NCBI GenBank assembly: GCA_032054765.1
Contig: DAMBSC010000012.1
Location: 109,102 to 173,101, forward strand
DNA from: DFXE01 sp032054765
Lineage (GTDB): Bacteria; Bacteroidota; Bacteroidia; Bacteroidales; Tannerellaceae
Length of the DNA: 64,000 bases
Direction: 5' to 3'
Shown: positions 17,208 through 25,944 of the stretch, one piece after another
How positions within the stretch are numbered: the stretch's first letter is position 1
Layout: the number at the start of each line of letters is the position of its first letter
Position numbers and translations under genes: made by a program
The notes under the pieces: generated by a model
Databases searched by the model: none
The model's input: the letters and a program-made list of their open reading frames with translations, nothing else
What the model was told of the DNA's origin: nothing

Positions 17208-18026
17208 TTATGAAGCAATCTTTCTCGTGGACGACCATGTCAGGTCCTGTTCCAGTTTCTCCCGGTTCGCATCCAGGTAAGATGTTGCCAGCTCGTAGCC
17301 AAAATTATAAATAGCACCGGCTTTTTCCAGATCAAAGATGGAGTAGGTCGAGAATTCCGGCGACTCGATCAGGTAATCGCATTTCCGCTTTTCATCGGTG
17401 GTATTTGCTCCGACCGTATAGTTCATGGTACGCTCGATCACATGTTTTATAGAGGGAACATACCCGGCATTGATCACAGGACTCACGTTGACCCCGATCA
17501 GGGTTTCGCATTCGTCACGGATGGCCGACACCGGGAAGTTCGAAAATACACCCCCGTCCACATAATAGCGCCCTCCGATCTGTACGGGAGCAAAAACCAC
17601 GGGGACGCAACAGGATGCCGCCACAGCGGGAATCAGTTCGCCTTCGCTGAATACCCGTACCTTTCCTTCTTCGAAATCCGACGCGATCACCCGTACCGGT
17701 AATCGTAGTTCTTCGAATGTCCGTGCTTTCAGGTGTTTTTCCAGGAAACCACACAGGCGGGCTGTTGTAAATATACCCTCTTTCATAAGTGTCATCTCCA
17801 TCAGTCCTGATAGTTTTACTCCTTTGAAAAGCGTTGATATTCTGTCCGGAGGCATCCCGTCGGCATAAAATACGGCAACCAAAGCCCCGGCGCTCGTACC
17901 CGATAGGATATCGGGATATATTCCCCTTTCATTCATTGCTTTCAGGGCGGCTAAGTGCCCGAAGCCACGAACTCCGCCTCCACTGAGGGATACACCTAAT
18001 TTCTTTTTTTGCATTTTTGTTTCCAT
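17208..18026 (-). CDS. Patatin-like phospholipase family protein
   Basis: About 272 residues. The start at 18026 (METKMQKKK) places the oxyanion loop SGGGVRGFG at residue ~14 as in the family; an ATG 15 codons upstream is also open. The nucleophile Ser lies in GTSAG (~residue 45) and the catalytic Asp in YYVDGGVFSNFP (~residue 155), so the Ser-Asp dyad is complete. No signal peptide, so it acts in the cytosol on lipid acyl esters. It is read in the same direction as spt but a 340-base region with its own regulatory array separates them. Confidence 0.85.
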   Translation of the reverse strand: METKMQKKKLGVSLSGGGVRGFGHLAALKAMNERGIYPDILSGTSAGALVAVFYADGMPPDRISTLFKGVKLSGLMEMTLMKEGIFTTARLCGFLEKHLKARTFEELRLPVRVIASDFEEGKVRVFSEGELIPAVAASCCVPVVFAPVQIGGRYYVDGGVFSNFPVSAIRDECETLIGVNVSPVINAGYVPSIKHVIERTMNYTVGANTTDEKRKCDYLIESPEFSTYSIFDLEKAGAIYNFGYELATSYLDANREKLEQDLTWSSTRKIAS

Positions 18027-18130
18027 ATACTTACTATTTATAGTTGTTTGATTTGATAGTGCAAAAATCATGTTTAACTGGTTTAGTTTGATTATGAATC
18101 GGGAGTGGAAAATGTTTCATTTTTCCTTTT

Positions 18131-18424
18131 TTATAAGTATTCCGTAAAAAATTCTTTGTTTTCCAGTTCTTCGTAGCTTTTTATGGTAATACCTATCCGT
18201 TTAAAGTATAACCGGGTTTTATCATCGGCTTCACGCACATAAACTTCCGGTATCTGCCTATTTAACAGCCACAGGGATATATAATTTATATTCTTACTAT
18301 ACAGGTATTCCTGCCTGAAGAAGCAGACCTTTCTGCCGGAAACGTCAAAGGTCAACGCGTCGATTATATCTTCGTCATATATCCCTTCTTCCTTTTTATA
18401 TTTCAGAAACATTACTATCTTCAT
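18131..18424 (-). CDS. Hypothetical protein, 97 residues
   Basis: A small soluble protein without signal peptide or membrane segment. The pattern of short strands (KIVMFL, VSGRKVCFF, ISLWLLNRQIPEVYVREADDKTR) followed by FKRIGITIKSYEELE is reminiscent of NifX/NifB-type cofactor-binding folds, but I do not see their conserved residues and the likeness may be chance. Base use is like its neighbours. It stands alone between the patatin gene (same strand) and a divergent AraC gene. Confidence 0.55.
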   Translation of the reverse strand: MKIVMFLKYKKEEGIYDEDIIDALTFDVSGRKVCFFRQEYLYSKNINYISLWLLNRQIPEVYVREADDKTRLYFKRIGITIKSYEELENKEFFTEYL

Positions 18425-18585
18425 ATTGTCTTAGTATGAATGCTTTATAATCATGAGGATTCATTACATACAAAAGTCGGCTTTCGGGCAGAAATTCCGG
18501 TGTTTAAAACAGGCTGGGTTATGTTGAATTTTTCGTTTCTTTGTATGGGTTCTCTATTTTTTTTATCTTAAACAGGGCAAATAGT

Positions 18586-19458
18586 ATGAAAGAACGGTTT
18601 GCGGTACTATCGGTTGATGACATTTCGGAGGGCATAAACTATCCGATCATTAAGAATTATATCGTTTCCGATATGGGGAAAGAGTATCCGGAGATTTCCC
18701 TGGAGCATCCGACGGCTATCGACGGGATGGCTTTTATCCTTTGCATGAGTGGCAATGCGCGGGTGCGGATAAATACCCGGACTTTTGACGTCAGAGAAAA
18801 TATGTTGCTCAGTCTGCTGCCGGGAAGTATTTATGAAGCGCTCCAATACAGTGAGGATATTCTTTTCGAATACTTATTTTTTTCTGTTGACTTTACGTAT
18901 GAATTGAATATCCCTGATAGTTTAGATATAATCCAGACCATAGAATATGCTCCCGCGCTTCAATTAACGAAAGAGCAATTCGATTCTTTATTGGAGTTCC
19001 ATGCTTTTATGGTGAAGCACTATAAAAGGGAAAAGCATATATACAGGGAACTGCTGGCTAAAAACCTGCTGTCTGCTTTCCTGACGGAATTATGCGGTCT
19101 GTATAATGAAAATGAAAGGGAGGAATCCCAGATTACCAGCCGCTACGACGAGATTTCCCGGCGGTTCGGTAAACTACTATTGGAAAATATAAAAACGGAA
19201 AGGACCGTTAAATTTTACGCCGATAAAATGTGCTTATCCCCCAAATACCTGTCGCATTTAGTCAAGACCATCAGCGGCAAGTCTGTTATGGAATGGATTC
19301 ACGACTATACCATTGTTTATATAAAAGCGATGTTGAAGACTTCAAACTTATCCGTATTGCAGATATCCGAAGAACTGAATTTCCCTGACGCCTCCTGCTT
19401 CGGCAGTTACTTCAAGAAGCATACGGGGATGACGCCGGTACAGTACCGGGAGAGTTAA
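18586..19458 (+). CDS. AraC-family transcriptional regulator
   Basis: About 290 residues from the ATG at 18586 (an upstream TTG at 18541 is less likely). Residues ~1-130 form a cupin-like sensing domain (LCMSGNARVRINTRTFDVRENMLLSLLPGS); the C-terminal ~100 residues are the AraC double helix-turn-helix (VKFYADKMCLSPKYLSHLVK; LQISEELNFPDASCFGSYF; HTGMTPVQYRES). It is the intact member of a local subfamily that includes the pseudogene at 5598 and the short gene at 15036. It is divergent from the small gene at 18131 and convergent with the EamA gene. Its effector is unknown. Confidence 0.88.
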   Translation: MKERFAVLSVDDISEGINYPIIKNYIVSDMGKEYPEISLEHPTAIDGMAFILCMSGNARVRINTRTFDVRENMLLSLLPGSIYEALQYSEDILFEYLFFSVDFTYELNIPDSLDIIQTIEYAPALQLTKEQFDSLLEFHAFMVKHYKREKHIYRELLAKNLLSAFLTELCGLYNENEREESQITSRYDEISRRFGKLLLENIKTERTVKFYADKMCLSPKYLSHLVKTISGKSVMEWIHDYTIVYIKAMLKTSNLSVLQISEELNFPDASCFGSYFKKHTGMTPVQYRES

Positions 19459-19500
19459 ATTCTTTTATCTACCCTCTATTCTTAAATCAAACACCCGTCT

Positions 19501-19914
19501 TTATATTACAAGGACAATAGCCCCGGCAGCTATTAATCCTCCGCCGACGATTGTTTTCCAATCCATAGGTTCATTGAGGAAAAGAAAGGCGAAAATAATT
19601 ACGAAAACGACGCTCAACTTGTCAATAGGGGCTACTTTCGAGACATCGCCTGTTTCCAGGGCTTTAAAATAGAATATCCATGATAACCCCGTAGCTATTC
19701 CCGAAAAAATCAAAAAAAGAATATTCGTTTTTGTCAATTCTTTAATCTCTTTGAGTTGACCGCTCAAAAAAACAATCCCCCAAGCCATAAGCAAAACTAT
19801 GCCTGTGCGAATAGCGGTTGCAATATTTCCGTTAATTCCCTTAACGCCTACTTTTGCCAAAATTGCCGTTGCTGCTGCAAAAAATGCTGATAATAAAGCG
19901 TACCATTTCCACAT
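19501..19914 (-). CDS. EamA/DMT-family small membrane transporter
   Basis: A 137-residue protein with four or five hydrophobic helices, equal to a single EamA repeat: WYALLSAFFAAATAILAKVG, IATAIRTGIVLLMAWGIV, SWIFYFKALETGDVSKVAPIDKLSVVFVIIFAFLFLNEP. Members with one repeat act as dimers like the small multidrug resistance proteins. The substrate cannot be read from sequence. Confidence 0.85.
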   Translation of the reverse strand: MWKWYALLSAFFAAATAILAKVGVKGINGNIATAIRTGIVLLMAWGIVFLSGQLKEIKELTKTNILFLIFSGIATGLSWIFYFKALETGDVSKVAPIDKLSVVFVIIFAFLFLNEPMDWKTIVGGGLIAAGAIVLVI

Positions 19915-19947
19915 AAATATTTATTTTTTTATACTTAAGTATCTATT

Positions 19948-19955
19948 TATCTTTG
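19948..19955 (+). promoter_or_regulatory. Candidate -7 box (TATCTTTG) for the CDF transporter gene
   Basis: TATCTTTG fits the Bacteroidetes -7 consensus TAnnTTTG and lies about 130 bases before the downstream ATG in an AT-rich gap between divergent genes. No TTTG is found at the usual 19-21 base spacing upstream, only T-runs, so the call is tentative. Confidence 0.35.
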
Positions 19956-20083
19956 CGTACACAAAAGTAATTAATTGTATTTCAAAGGCAAACAATACAA
20001 GGATAGCATCAAATCTTTATAGAAGAAATGCCTATATTTACCAGAAATAACAGAAGCTGATTTGAACTCAAACTATAGGGAAT

Positions 20084-21007
20084 ATGGAAAACCTGACGAA
20101 AAAAGAGCGGGAACGGGGAATTTATAAAGTAACGGTGGTCGGAAGCGTTGTGAACCTTGTATTGGTACTCGGTAAATTCGTTGCCGGTATTCTGGGACGA
20201 AGTGCGGCGATGATAGCCGACGCGGTTCATTCGCTATCGGATTTCGTGACGGATATCATCGTGATCGTTTTCGTCAGGATATCCGGTAAGCCCAAAGACG
20301 AAGGGCACAAGTACGGGCATGGCAAATTCGAAACGTTGGCAACGCTTATGATCGGGTTTATCCTGCTTTTGGTTGGGGCGATGATAGCCTACAACGGCAC
20401 AAAAGATATTCTTGCAGTCGTTAAAGGAGCTACGCTCGAAAGTCCCGGAATGATCGCTTTTTGGGCGGCTATTGCCTCGATACTCCTGAAAGAAGCATTA
20501 TACCGTTATACTGTCATCCAGGGTCGGAAGCTGAAATCGGATGCCGTCGTCGCCAACGCCTGGCATCACCGCAGCGACGCCTTTTCCTCAATCGGTACGG
20601 CCGTCGGTATCGGCGGAGCTGTATTTCTGGGTAAGAAATGGGCGGTATTAGACCCGGTCGCTGCCGTTGTGGTAAGTATTTTCATTATCAGGACGGCCAT
20701 CCGGTTGATGAAACCCGCCGTCGATGAATTGATGGAGAAGTCGTTGCCGGAAGCAACGGAGAACGAAATCCGCGATATTGTCGGCTCGTTCGACGGAGTG
20801 AGTGGCCTGCATAATTTATATACCCGCAAAATAGGGAACGGTTGCGCTATCGAATTCCATATCCGTATGGATGGTGGCACAACCCTCGAAGAGACGCACC
20901 AGAAGATAACAGGGATTGAGAGAAAACTCAGGGAGCAATACGGCCCGGACACCCATGTCATGATCCACATGGAACCGGTTAAACAGGAGTGTAAGGATAA
21001 AGGGTAA
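20084..21007 (+). CDS. Cation diffusion facilitator transporter, zinc-type site
   Basis: A 307-residue inner membrane CDF protein with six predicted helices and a C-terminal cytosolic dimer domain (from ~residue 215). The metal site is readable: HSLSD in helix 2 and HHRSD in helix 5, an H-D-H-D quartet. In the family, His in the first position favours Zn over Cd/Fe (ZitB/ZnT type), while FieF-like proteins have Asp there. It exports cytosolic Zn2+ in exchange for protons. It is a chromosomal gene, separate from the metal-efflux island at 54-63 kb. Confidence 0.9.
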   Translation: MENLTKKERERGIYKVTVVGSVVNLVLVLGKFVAGILGRSAAMIADAVHSLSDFVTDIIVIVFVRISGKPKDEGHKYGHGKFETLATLMIGFILLLVGAMIAYNGTKDILAVVKGATLESPGMIAFWAAIASILLKEALYRYTVIQGRKLKSDAVVANAWHHRSDAFSSIGTAVGIGGAVFLGKKWAVLDPVAAVVVSIFIIRTAIRLMKPAVDELMEKSLPEATENEIRDIVGSFDGVSGLHNLYTRKIGNGCAIEFHIRMDGGTTLEETHQKITGIERKLREQYGPDTHVMIHMEPVKQECKDKG

Positions 21008-21089
21008 ACTCGGTCGATTATTTTCTAGAGGAAATGTTTCTTAAATCTGGTTTGAATGAAAAGTCAAAATTTATAAAAATGCAGTTTTC

Positions 21090-21456
21090 TGAAAAACGTT
21101 GGGATTGATGCTGTTTTTCGTGAAAATCAAGATGGACGTATATATGGTGTAACATTTATTGATCACAATAATAAAGAAGTATATAATGGCTCTCGTCTTG
21201 GAAAAGATTTTTCAGCTAATGTTTTCCAAAAAAATTCAATGAAACTTCTTCTATATCTCCATTGTCATACGGTCAAAATGATGCTATGGCTGATCTCTTC
21301 GGCAATTCACAAAAACAAGATTATTCCGACAACTTCAAACTGATTGAAGAGGCTTTTGGTTTCTCTGCGAATGTTGGGGGAGCAGACTATGAAGAGGAAG
21401 CCTTCACAAACAGAATGAGAAAAAAGAAAAAGAAACGTCGAGGAAAATCATTATAG
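21090..21456 (+). pseudogene. Relaxase/mobilization protein, C-terminal remnant
   Basis: A frame with VFRENQDGRIYGVTFIDHNN and NGSRLGKDFSANVFQ resembles the C-terminal part of MobB-type relaxases of Bacteroidales conjugative elements, as far as I recall that family. After a run of A at ~21229 the correct frame shifts to FNETSSISPLSYGQNDAMADLFG and continues to a basic tail (RMRKKKKKRRG) ending at 21456. There is no N-terminal nuclease part in front. It is the first half of a decayed conjugation module together with the fragment that follows. Confidence 0.6.
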
Positions 21457-21522
21457 ATTGATTCTCGGACTATTCTTCACGGTCCATAAAATCACAATAC
21501 TCACTATAATTTAAAAAATATT

Positions 21523-22302
21523 ATGCAAAACGAAGACGATCTGAGAGGATTGGCTAAAGTCATGGAATTCATGAGAGCCATCTCTATTTTATTCTGTGTT
21601 ATCCACATTTATTGGTACTGTTATCAGCCACTAGTCGATATGGGATTTAATATCTGCGTTCTCGATAAAATACTTCTTAATTTTCAACGAACTGCTGGTT
21701 TATACAATAACCTGTTATATACTAAAATCTTTGCCGTGATATTTCTTGCTTTAAGCTGTCTTGGAACAAAAGGAGTTAAAGAGGAAAAAATAACATGGCC
21801 GAGAATATATTGATTTCTTTTTTGGGGTTTCATATTCTTCTTCCTTAATTGGTGGATTCTAAGATTGCCACTCCCATTAGTAGCAAATGCAGCAATATAC
21901 ATATTCACTTTAACCATAGGGTATATTATGTTACTCATGGCTGGGCTATGGATGAGCAGATTGCTAAAAAACAACCTTTTAGATGATGTTTTCAATACTG
22001 AAAATGAGTCTTTCATGCAGGAAAGAAGATTAATGGAGAATGAATACTCCGTCAATCTGCCTACATAGTTTCAGTTTAGAGGAAAAACTTATGATGGTTG
22101 GATTAATGTTGTGAACCCGTCCAGAGCATCTATCGTATTAGGTATTCCAGGCTCAGGAAAAAGTTATGCTGTTGTTAATAATAATATAAAACAGCAGATA
22201 GGTAAGGGATTCTCCATGTACATATATGATTATAAATTTGACGATCTTTCGGTGATAGCATATAATACATTATTATCTAATCTTGATAAGTCGCTTCTTT
22301 AG
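21523..22302 (+). pseudogene. MobC/TraG-type conjugation coupling protein (YWFCY family), N-terminal remnant
   Basis: Begins with a good start (MQNEDDLRGLAKVMEFMRA) and the membrane segment with HIYWYCYQP, the counterpart of the YWFCY motif of Bacteroidales coupling proteins. The frame breaks near 21813, resumes at ~21830 through NAAIYIFTLTIGYIMLLMAGLW, meets an in-frame TAG at 22066, then continues DGWINVVNPSRASIVLG and the Walker A loop GIPGSGKS up to NTLLSNLDK before it ends at ~22302. The rest of the ATPase is gone. At least two inactivating changes and a 3' deletion make this a dead gene from an ancient integrative element. Confidence 0.8.
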
Positions 22303-22567
22303 GAAATCATTAAAATAATATTTGATTTATCATATATTTTAGTACATTTATAGTGAGTTATTTGCTATGCAAAATGATGAATATCAAAGAAATAGAATCG
22401 TTACTAAATCGTTACGAAGACATAATTTCAAAGGTTGTCTTTACCTGTCTTTCAGTAAGTTAATAGAAACTTTTATACTTTTTCCAGAAAATATGTACAC
22501 TTTTTCCCAAAGGATTTTACTTATTGTAAAAAACTGGAATCAGCGGAAAAATACGATGTATAGGACT
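22303..22567. other. Intergenic debris with a decayed quasi-palindrome array (F)
   Basis: At ~22467-22534 there are CTTTTATACTTTTTCCAG, AATATGTACACTTTTTCCC and ACTTATTGTAAAA, the last being the same end word as in arrays A, B and D (minus orientation as in B and D). Before it a short frame reads MMNIKEIESLLNRYEDI and soon stops; it looks like the first residues of a lost small protein. Nothing intact is seen. Confidence 0.45.
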
Positions 22568-23080
22568 TTATAGATCCTCCATTATTTCCTGCCAGCTATT
22601 CACTCTCTTGTATTCTCCTGACTCAATCAGTACGTTATGCGGTTGGGTAAAGATATACTTTTCGCCTTCAAAGAAGTCCAGGTTCTTGGGATGGTCGTCA
22701 ATCATTATATCGCCTTTGATTGAATTTTTTTCGCCACATAATATTATTTGTTTCCACGAGATAAACGGGAAAAATTCTTTCAGCCAGTCTACTTTCTCCG
22801 TCAGGCTTTGCGGGAACTCGGTTGCCGAGGATACGATCAAGACATTATACCTGTCGTTGAGGTACTTTAGTCCTTCTACGCTATCATCGATTAGCGGAGC
22901 GGTACGGAAGAAACCTTCAGACCTTACATGCTTCTTGCCATTTGGGAAAACTTCCAGTTCCGGCGTGCCTACAAGCCGTTCAGGTGGTATTTGTTTCCCT
23001 GTTTCCTTTTCCTCGTATAACTGAAACTGGCGGTACACATCCGCCAATACCCCGTCCATATCTACCAATACCTGTTTCAT
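22568..23080 (-). CDS. 5'(3')-deoxyribonucleotidase-like HAD phosphatase
   Basis: A 170-residue HAD-superfamily protein of the NT5C type. HAD motif I is VDMDGVLADVYRQF, with both catalytic Asp; motif II is VSSAT; the last acidic motif is IMIDDHPKN. Enzymes of this group remove phosphate from (deoxy)nucleoside monophosphates. Soluble, single gene, transcribed away from the acetyltransferase gene. Confidence 0.85.
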   Translation of the reverse strand: MKQVLVDMDGVLADVYRQFQLYEEKETGKQIPPERLVGTPELEVFPNGKKHVRSEGFFRTAPLIDDSVEGLKYLNDRYNVLIVSSATEFPQSLTEKVDWLKEFFPFISWKQIILCGEKNSIKGDIMIDDHPKNLDFFEGEKYIFTQPHNVLIESGEYKRVNSWQEIMEDL

Positions 23081-23176
23081 CCGTCATTTCATTTTGTAAT
23101 CGAGAAGCAAATATAATTTTAATAACTTTGCGTTTTCAATAATCATACAAACAAAATAAACGAAACAAACAATATT

Positions 23177-23656
23177 ATGATACGTAAGTGCCTCGATCCC
23201 GAAACAGAGATCATATGCGAGATTATCAACGATGCATCCATAGCATATAAGGGGCAGATCCCGGCCGATCGTTGGAAAGAACCTTATATGCCGCTCGGCG
23301 AACTCAAACATGAGATCAGTGAAGGGGTTGTTTTTTACTGCTACGAAGAAGACGGGGAAATACTTGGCGTAATGGGTATTCAGGATGTGCTCGACGTTAA
23401 ACTGATCCGTCATGCCTATGTACGCACTAAAAAACGGAAAGGAGGTATCGGCACACTATTACTCCGCTTCCTGATTGACAATCAGGAGAAACCAATCCTG
23501 ATAGGTACATGGAAAGATGCTACCTGGGCAATCGACTTTTACATTAAGAATGGCTTCAGGGAAGTATCAGAAGAAGAAAAGAACATCCTATTGAAAAAAT
23601 ACTGGAATATCCCTGACAGGCAAGTGGTAACCTCAACAGTCCTCACCAACCGATGA
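23177..23656 (+). CDS. GNAT-family N-acetyltransferase
   Basis: A 159-residue cytosolic protein with the GNAT fold: strand VMGIQDVLDVKLIRHAYVR, then the acetyl-CoA loop KRKGGIGTLLLRFLI (R/Q-x-x-G-x-G/A type), and a C-terminal WAIDFYIKNGFREVS, typical for motif B. The acceptor is unknown. A TAACTTTG box at 23122-23129 fits the -7 consensus of the phylum and probably belongs to its promoter, although a TTTG lies 25 instead of 19-21 bases upstream. Confidence 0.85.
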   Translation: MIRKCLDPETEIICEIINDASIAYKGQIPADRWKEPYMPLGELKHEISEGVVFYCYEEDGEILGVMGIQDVLDVKLIRHAYVRTKKRKGGIGTLLLRFLIDNQEKPILIGTWKDATWAIDFYIKNGFREVSEEEKNILLKKYWNIPDRQVVTSTVLTNR

Positions 23657-23809
23657 GATATCCAACCGCAGATTAATTACTAACTTCGGATGAAGACGCT
23701 CAGATGCGTCACGGGCATACAATACCAACGTGGCATGGGTATGCTGAAATAAGGTTTCCCTTACTTTTTCTGCGAGCTGTCCGGCAGCTCCTAAAATTAA
23801 GATTCTCAT
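23633..23809 (-). pseudogene. NAD(P)-binding (NmrA/SDR-type) protein, N-terminal fragment
   Basis: A 58-residue frame starting at 23809 reads MRILILGAAGQLAEKVRETL and then HATLVLYARDASERL, the first beta-alpha-beta unit of an atypical SDR with the Gly-rich loop GAAGQL. It stops soon after, with its tail overlapping the acetyltransferase gene end. A full protein would have ~210 residues, so the gene is a truncated remnant. It is divergent from the AraC gene at 23930, which may once have controlled it (inference). Confidence 0.6.
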
Positions 23810-23929
23810 ACTGTATCTTTTTATATTAATTGTAACAGAACAGTTACTTACGGTAAGTGGTTTAGATTTTGTCCTTTTTGTACACCGATATTTAAGAGAA
23901 TATGCTCTATTTTTGCCCGAACAGCTTAA

Positions 23930-24742
23930 ATGGAGAGGTTCCGGTCTATATTGCCATCGCCAGTACTTGCACCATACGTCAAGGAATATTGGTTCTTATC
24001 TGCCGACAGCACAAGCGGGGGAAGGCAACGGGCTATTCCTTCCGGTTACGCAGGATTGATATGCAACTACGGTGGAGATCTGTACTCAGAAGAATATGGT
24101 TTGTTTCCGAGGTCGTATTTCTTCGGGCAATCCGTCAGGCCGGTAGATATATTGTTTGACAATTTAAACATCCTGATAGTCCTTTTCCGCCCTATGGGCA
24201 TCAAAGCGCTTTTTAATATAGTCGCCTCTGCGTTGAAAGGAAAAAGCGTGGGACTGGATCTGGTAAGCCCGCAACTGAAAGCATTGGGGGATCGCTTAAC
24301 CGGAATCGCTGACGAACAAACGATCATCTATCAAATAGAGCATTTTTTACTGAAGCATATCCGGACATACGACGATTACAACTACAAACGGTTTGCATCC
24401 GTTATCCAATCCCTTGAAATGGGAGAAAACAACATTACTAAACTTGCCGATAAAGCATGTCTCGGATACAAACAATTTAAACGGCTTTTTACAGAATACG
24501 TAGGATTGAACCCAAAGGAACTGATACAAATAAACCGGTTTTCAAGAACATTGCAAGTATTACAAACAAGTCCCTTAGCCAATCTTAATGAAATAGCCTG
24601 CCAATGTGGATATTATGACAAATCACATCTGATAAGGGAGATCAAGTCTTTCTCCGGCTATACTCCCCATGAATTTCTGTCGAACGCCGACCCTTATTCC
24701 GGCGACAGGTCGTTATTTCAATCCTTTTTTGTAAATATATAA
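23930..24742 (+). CDS. AraC-family transcriptional regulator with DUF6597-like N-terminus
   Basis: A 270-residue protein. The N-terminal half starts with LPSPVLAPYVKEYWFL and RAIPSGYAGLICNYGG, as in the DUF6597-type sensing domain; the C-terminal part carries the helix-turn-helix pair (ITKLADKACLGYKQFKRLF and LNEIACQCGYYDKSHLIREIK, then SGYTPHEF). It belongs to a different AraC subfamily from those at 15036 and 18586. It is divergent from a truncated SDR-type gene and 17 bases upstream of a ketopantoate-reductase-like gene in the same direction. Confidence 0.85.
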   Translation: MERFRSILPSPVLAPYVKEYWFLSADSTSGGRQRAIPSGYAGLICNYGGDLYSEEYGLFPRSYFFGQSVRPVDILFDNLNILIVLFRPMGIKALFNIVASALKGKSVGLDLVSPQLKALGDRLTGIADEQTIIYQIEHFLLKHIRTYDDYNYKRFASVIQSLEMGENNITKLADKACLGYKQFKRLFTEYVGLNPKELIQINRFSRTLQVLQTSPLANLNEIACQCGYYDKSHLIREIKSFSGYTPHEFLSNADPYSGDRSLFQSFFVNI

Positions 24743-24759
24743 AATATAAATCATTTAAT

Positions 24760-25722
24760 ATGAAGATATTAATATACGGAGCAGGAATAGTAGGCAGTAC
24801 CTATGGCTGGCAATTATCAGAAGCCGGACACGAAATAAGTGTACTGGTAAGGTCAGAAAAAAAACAGCAAACAGAAGAAAAAGGAATCCACATCCGTTGC
24901 ACTGATTTCAGGGGGAAACAGAAGAAAACAAAAGAAGTGGTTTTTAGACCTGCTGTTATCGACTCGCTATCCGAAGATAATGATTTTGAATACATTATAG
25001 TAACAACCAACAATATCCACCTGAACGAAATACTGCCGGTTCTCTCCGCGTCGGCAGGGAAATCACATATCCTTTTCTTTCAGAATATGTGGATCGACGA
25101 TCTGGAGAATATACGCAACTACCTTACCGAAAATCAATACTTTTTCGGCTTCCCTTTTATGACAGGCGGCGGACGTGACGCAGACCGTATAAACAGCGCT
25201 ATCTCTGGCCTGAAACAGTCGCATACCCCTTTGGGCGAATTAAATGGAGAAACATCCGGACGAGTACGTAAAATAGCCAAAGCATTCAGCGACGCCAACC
25301 TCAAACCGGTTGTCTACACTCAGATTAAAACCTGGCTGATAACCCATTATGCCGTAGCGGCAGGACTGTCCGGCGGAATAATAAAAGCAGGGGGCGGAAA
25401 GAACTTCGCCGCCGACTCCGGTATCCTTAAAGAAACAATAAAGGCCATTCGTGAGGGACTGGACGTGTGCAGGGAATCAGGCTTTGATCCCAAAAAAGAA
25501 AAGGCAAACCGGCTATACTATCTACCTTTTTTCATATCAATCCCGATCGCTAAAAAAGTATATAGCAACGAAGCACTATGCCTCATGTTCGACGGACATA
25601 CCCTACATTCACCCGAAGAAATGAAGAAAATGCTGGACGACATTATCGCAGAAGGCACAAAACACAACCTGAAACTACCTTTTCTTAAACAATTAATAAA
25701 TATTCATTCATCAGTCAGTTAA
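24760..25722 (+). CDS. Ketopantoate reductase (ApbA/PanE) family oxidoreductase
   Basis: A 320-residue NAD(P)-binding protein. The N-terminus MKILIYGAGIVGSTYGWQLS is the family's Rossmann loop (G-x-G-x-x-G); the catalytic Lys is likely in QIKTWLITHYA (~residue 190). It resembles PanE, which reduces 2-dehydropantoate, but the stand-alone context beside an AraC gene fits one of the many paralogues with other substrates. Ends close to a repeat unit at 25711. Confidence 0.8.
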   Translation: MKILIYGAGIVGSTYGWQLSEAGHEISVLVRSEKKQQTEEKGIHIRCTDFRGKQKKTKEVVFRPAVIDSLSEDNDFEYIIVTTNNIHLNEILPVLSASAGKSHILFFQNMWIDDLENIRNYLTENQYFFGFPFMTGGGRDADRINSAISGLKQSHTPLGELNGETSGRVRKIAKAFSDANLKPVVYTQIKTWLITHYAVAAGLSGGIIKAGGGKNFAADSGILKETIKAIREGLDVCRESGFDPKKEKANRLYYLPFFISIPIAKKVYSNEALCLMFDGHTLHSPEEMKKMLDDIIAEGTKHNLKLPFLKQLINIHSSVS

Positions 25723-25738
25723 AACTGACAGCAATTGA
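25711..25738. repeat. Single end of the MITE-like element
   Basis: TCAGTCAGTTAAAACTGACAGCAATTGA corresponds to one inverted end of the elements at 37936-38167 and 40299-40478. It overlaps the stop region of the preceding gene. The rest of the element is absent. A matching end of the other polarity is at 30222-30254. Confidence 0.6.
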
Positions 25739-25769
25739 TTTGTGTTGTTTTTCCCTCCTTCATCAATTA

Positions 25770-25936
25770 GACAGGGAAGGGAAAGGCGGCTGGACATATG
25801 CCGAAATAATACATACAGCGACGGCGAGAAAAAAGCGTTCGTAGACTGGATCTATTCAGCCAAAACAGAACAAACCAAAGCCGAACGCATTACCAAAACC
25901 ATAACAATGATACAGAACGGCGACAAGTTGTATTAG
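25770..25936 (+). pseudogene. YdeI/OmpD-associated (DUF1905) protein, fused fragments
   Basis: Two frames are needed. One reads GKGGWTYAEI near 25779, the pattern at the end of a DUF1905 domain; the other reads YSDGEKKAFVDWIYSAKTEQ and KAERITKTITMIQNGDKLY to the stop at 25936, the usual C-terminus of YdeI-like proteins. The middle of the protein is deleted and the frame is shifted, so this is a remnant and not a small gene. Confidence 0.6.
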
Positions 25937-25944
25937 GAAGTATA

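Noticed and set aside
22367..22573. A separate 68-residue gene
   Set aside because: It covers a decayed repeat array and has no codon pattern or family likeness; another frame over it shows remnants of a different short protein.
25742..25936. A separate 64-residue gene
   Set aside because: Its C-terminal half is the end of a YdeI-like protein and its front half is out-of-frame sequence from a deleted gene.
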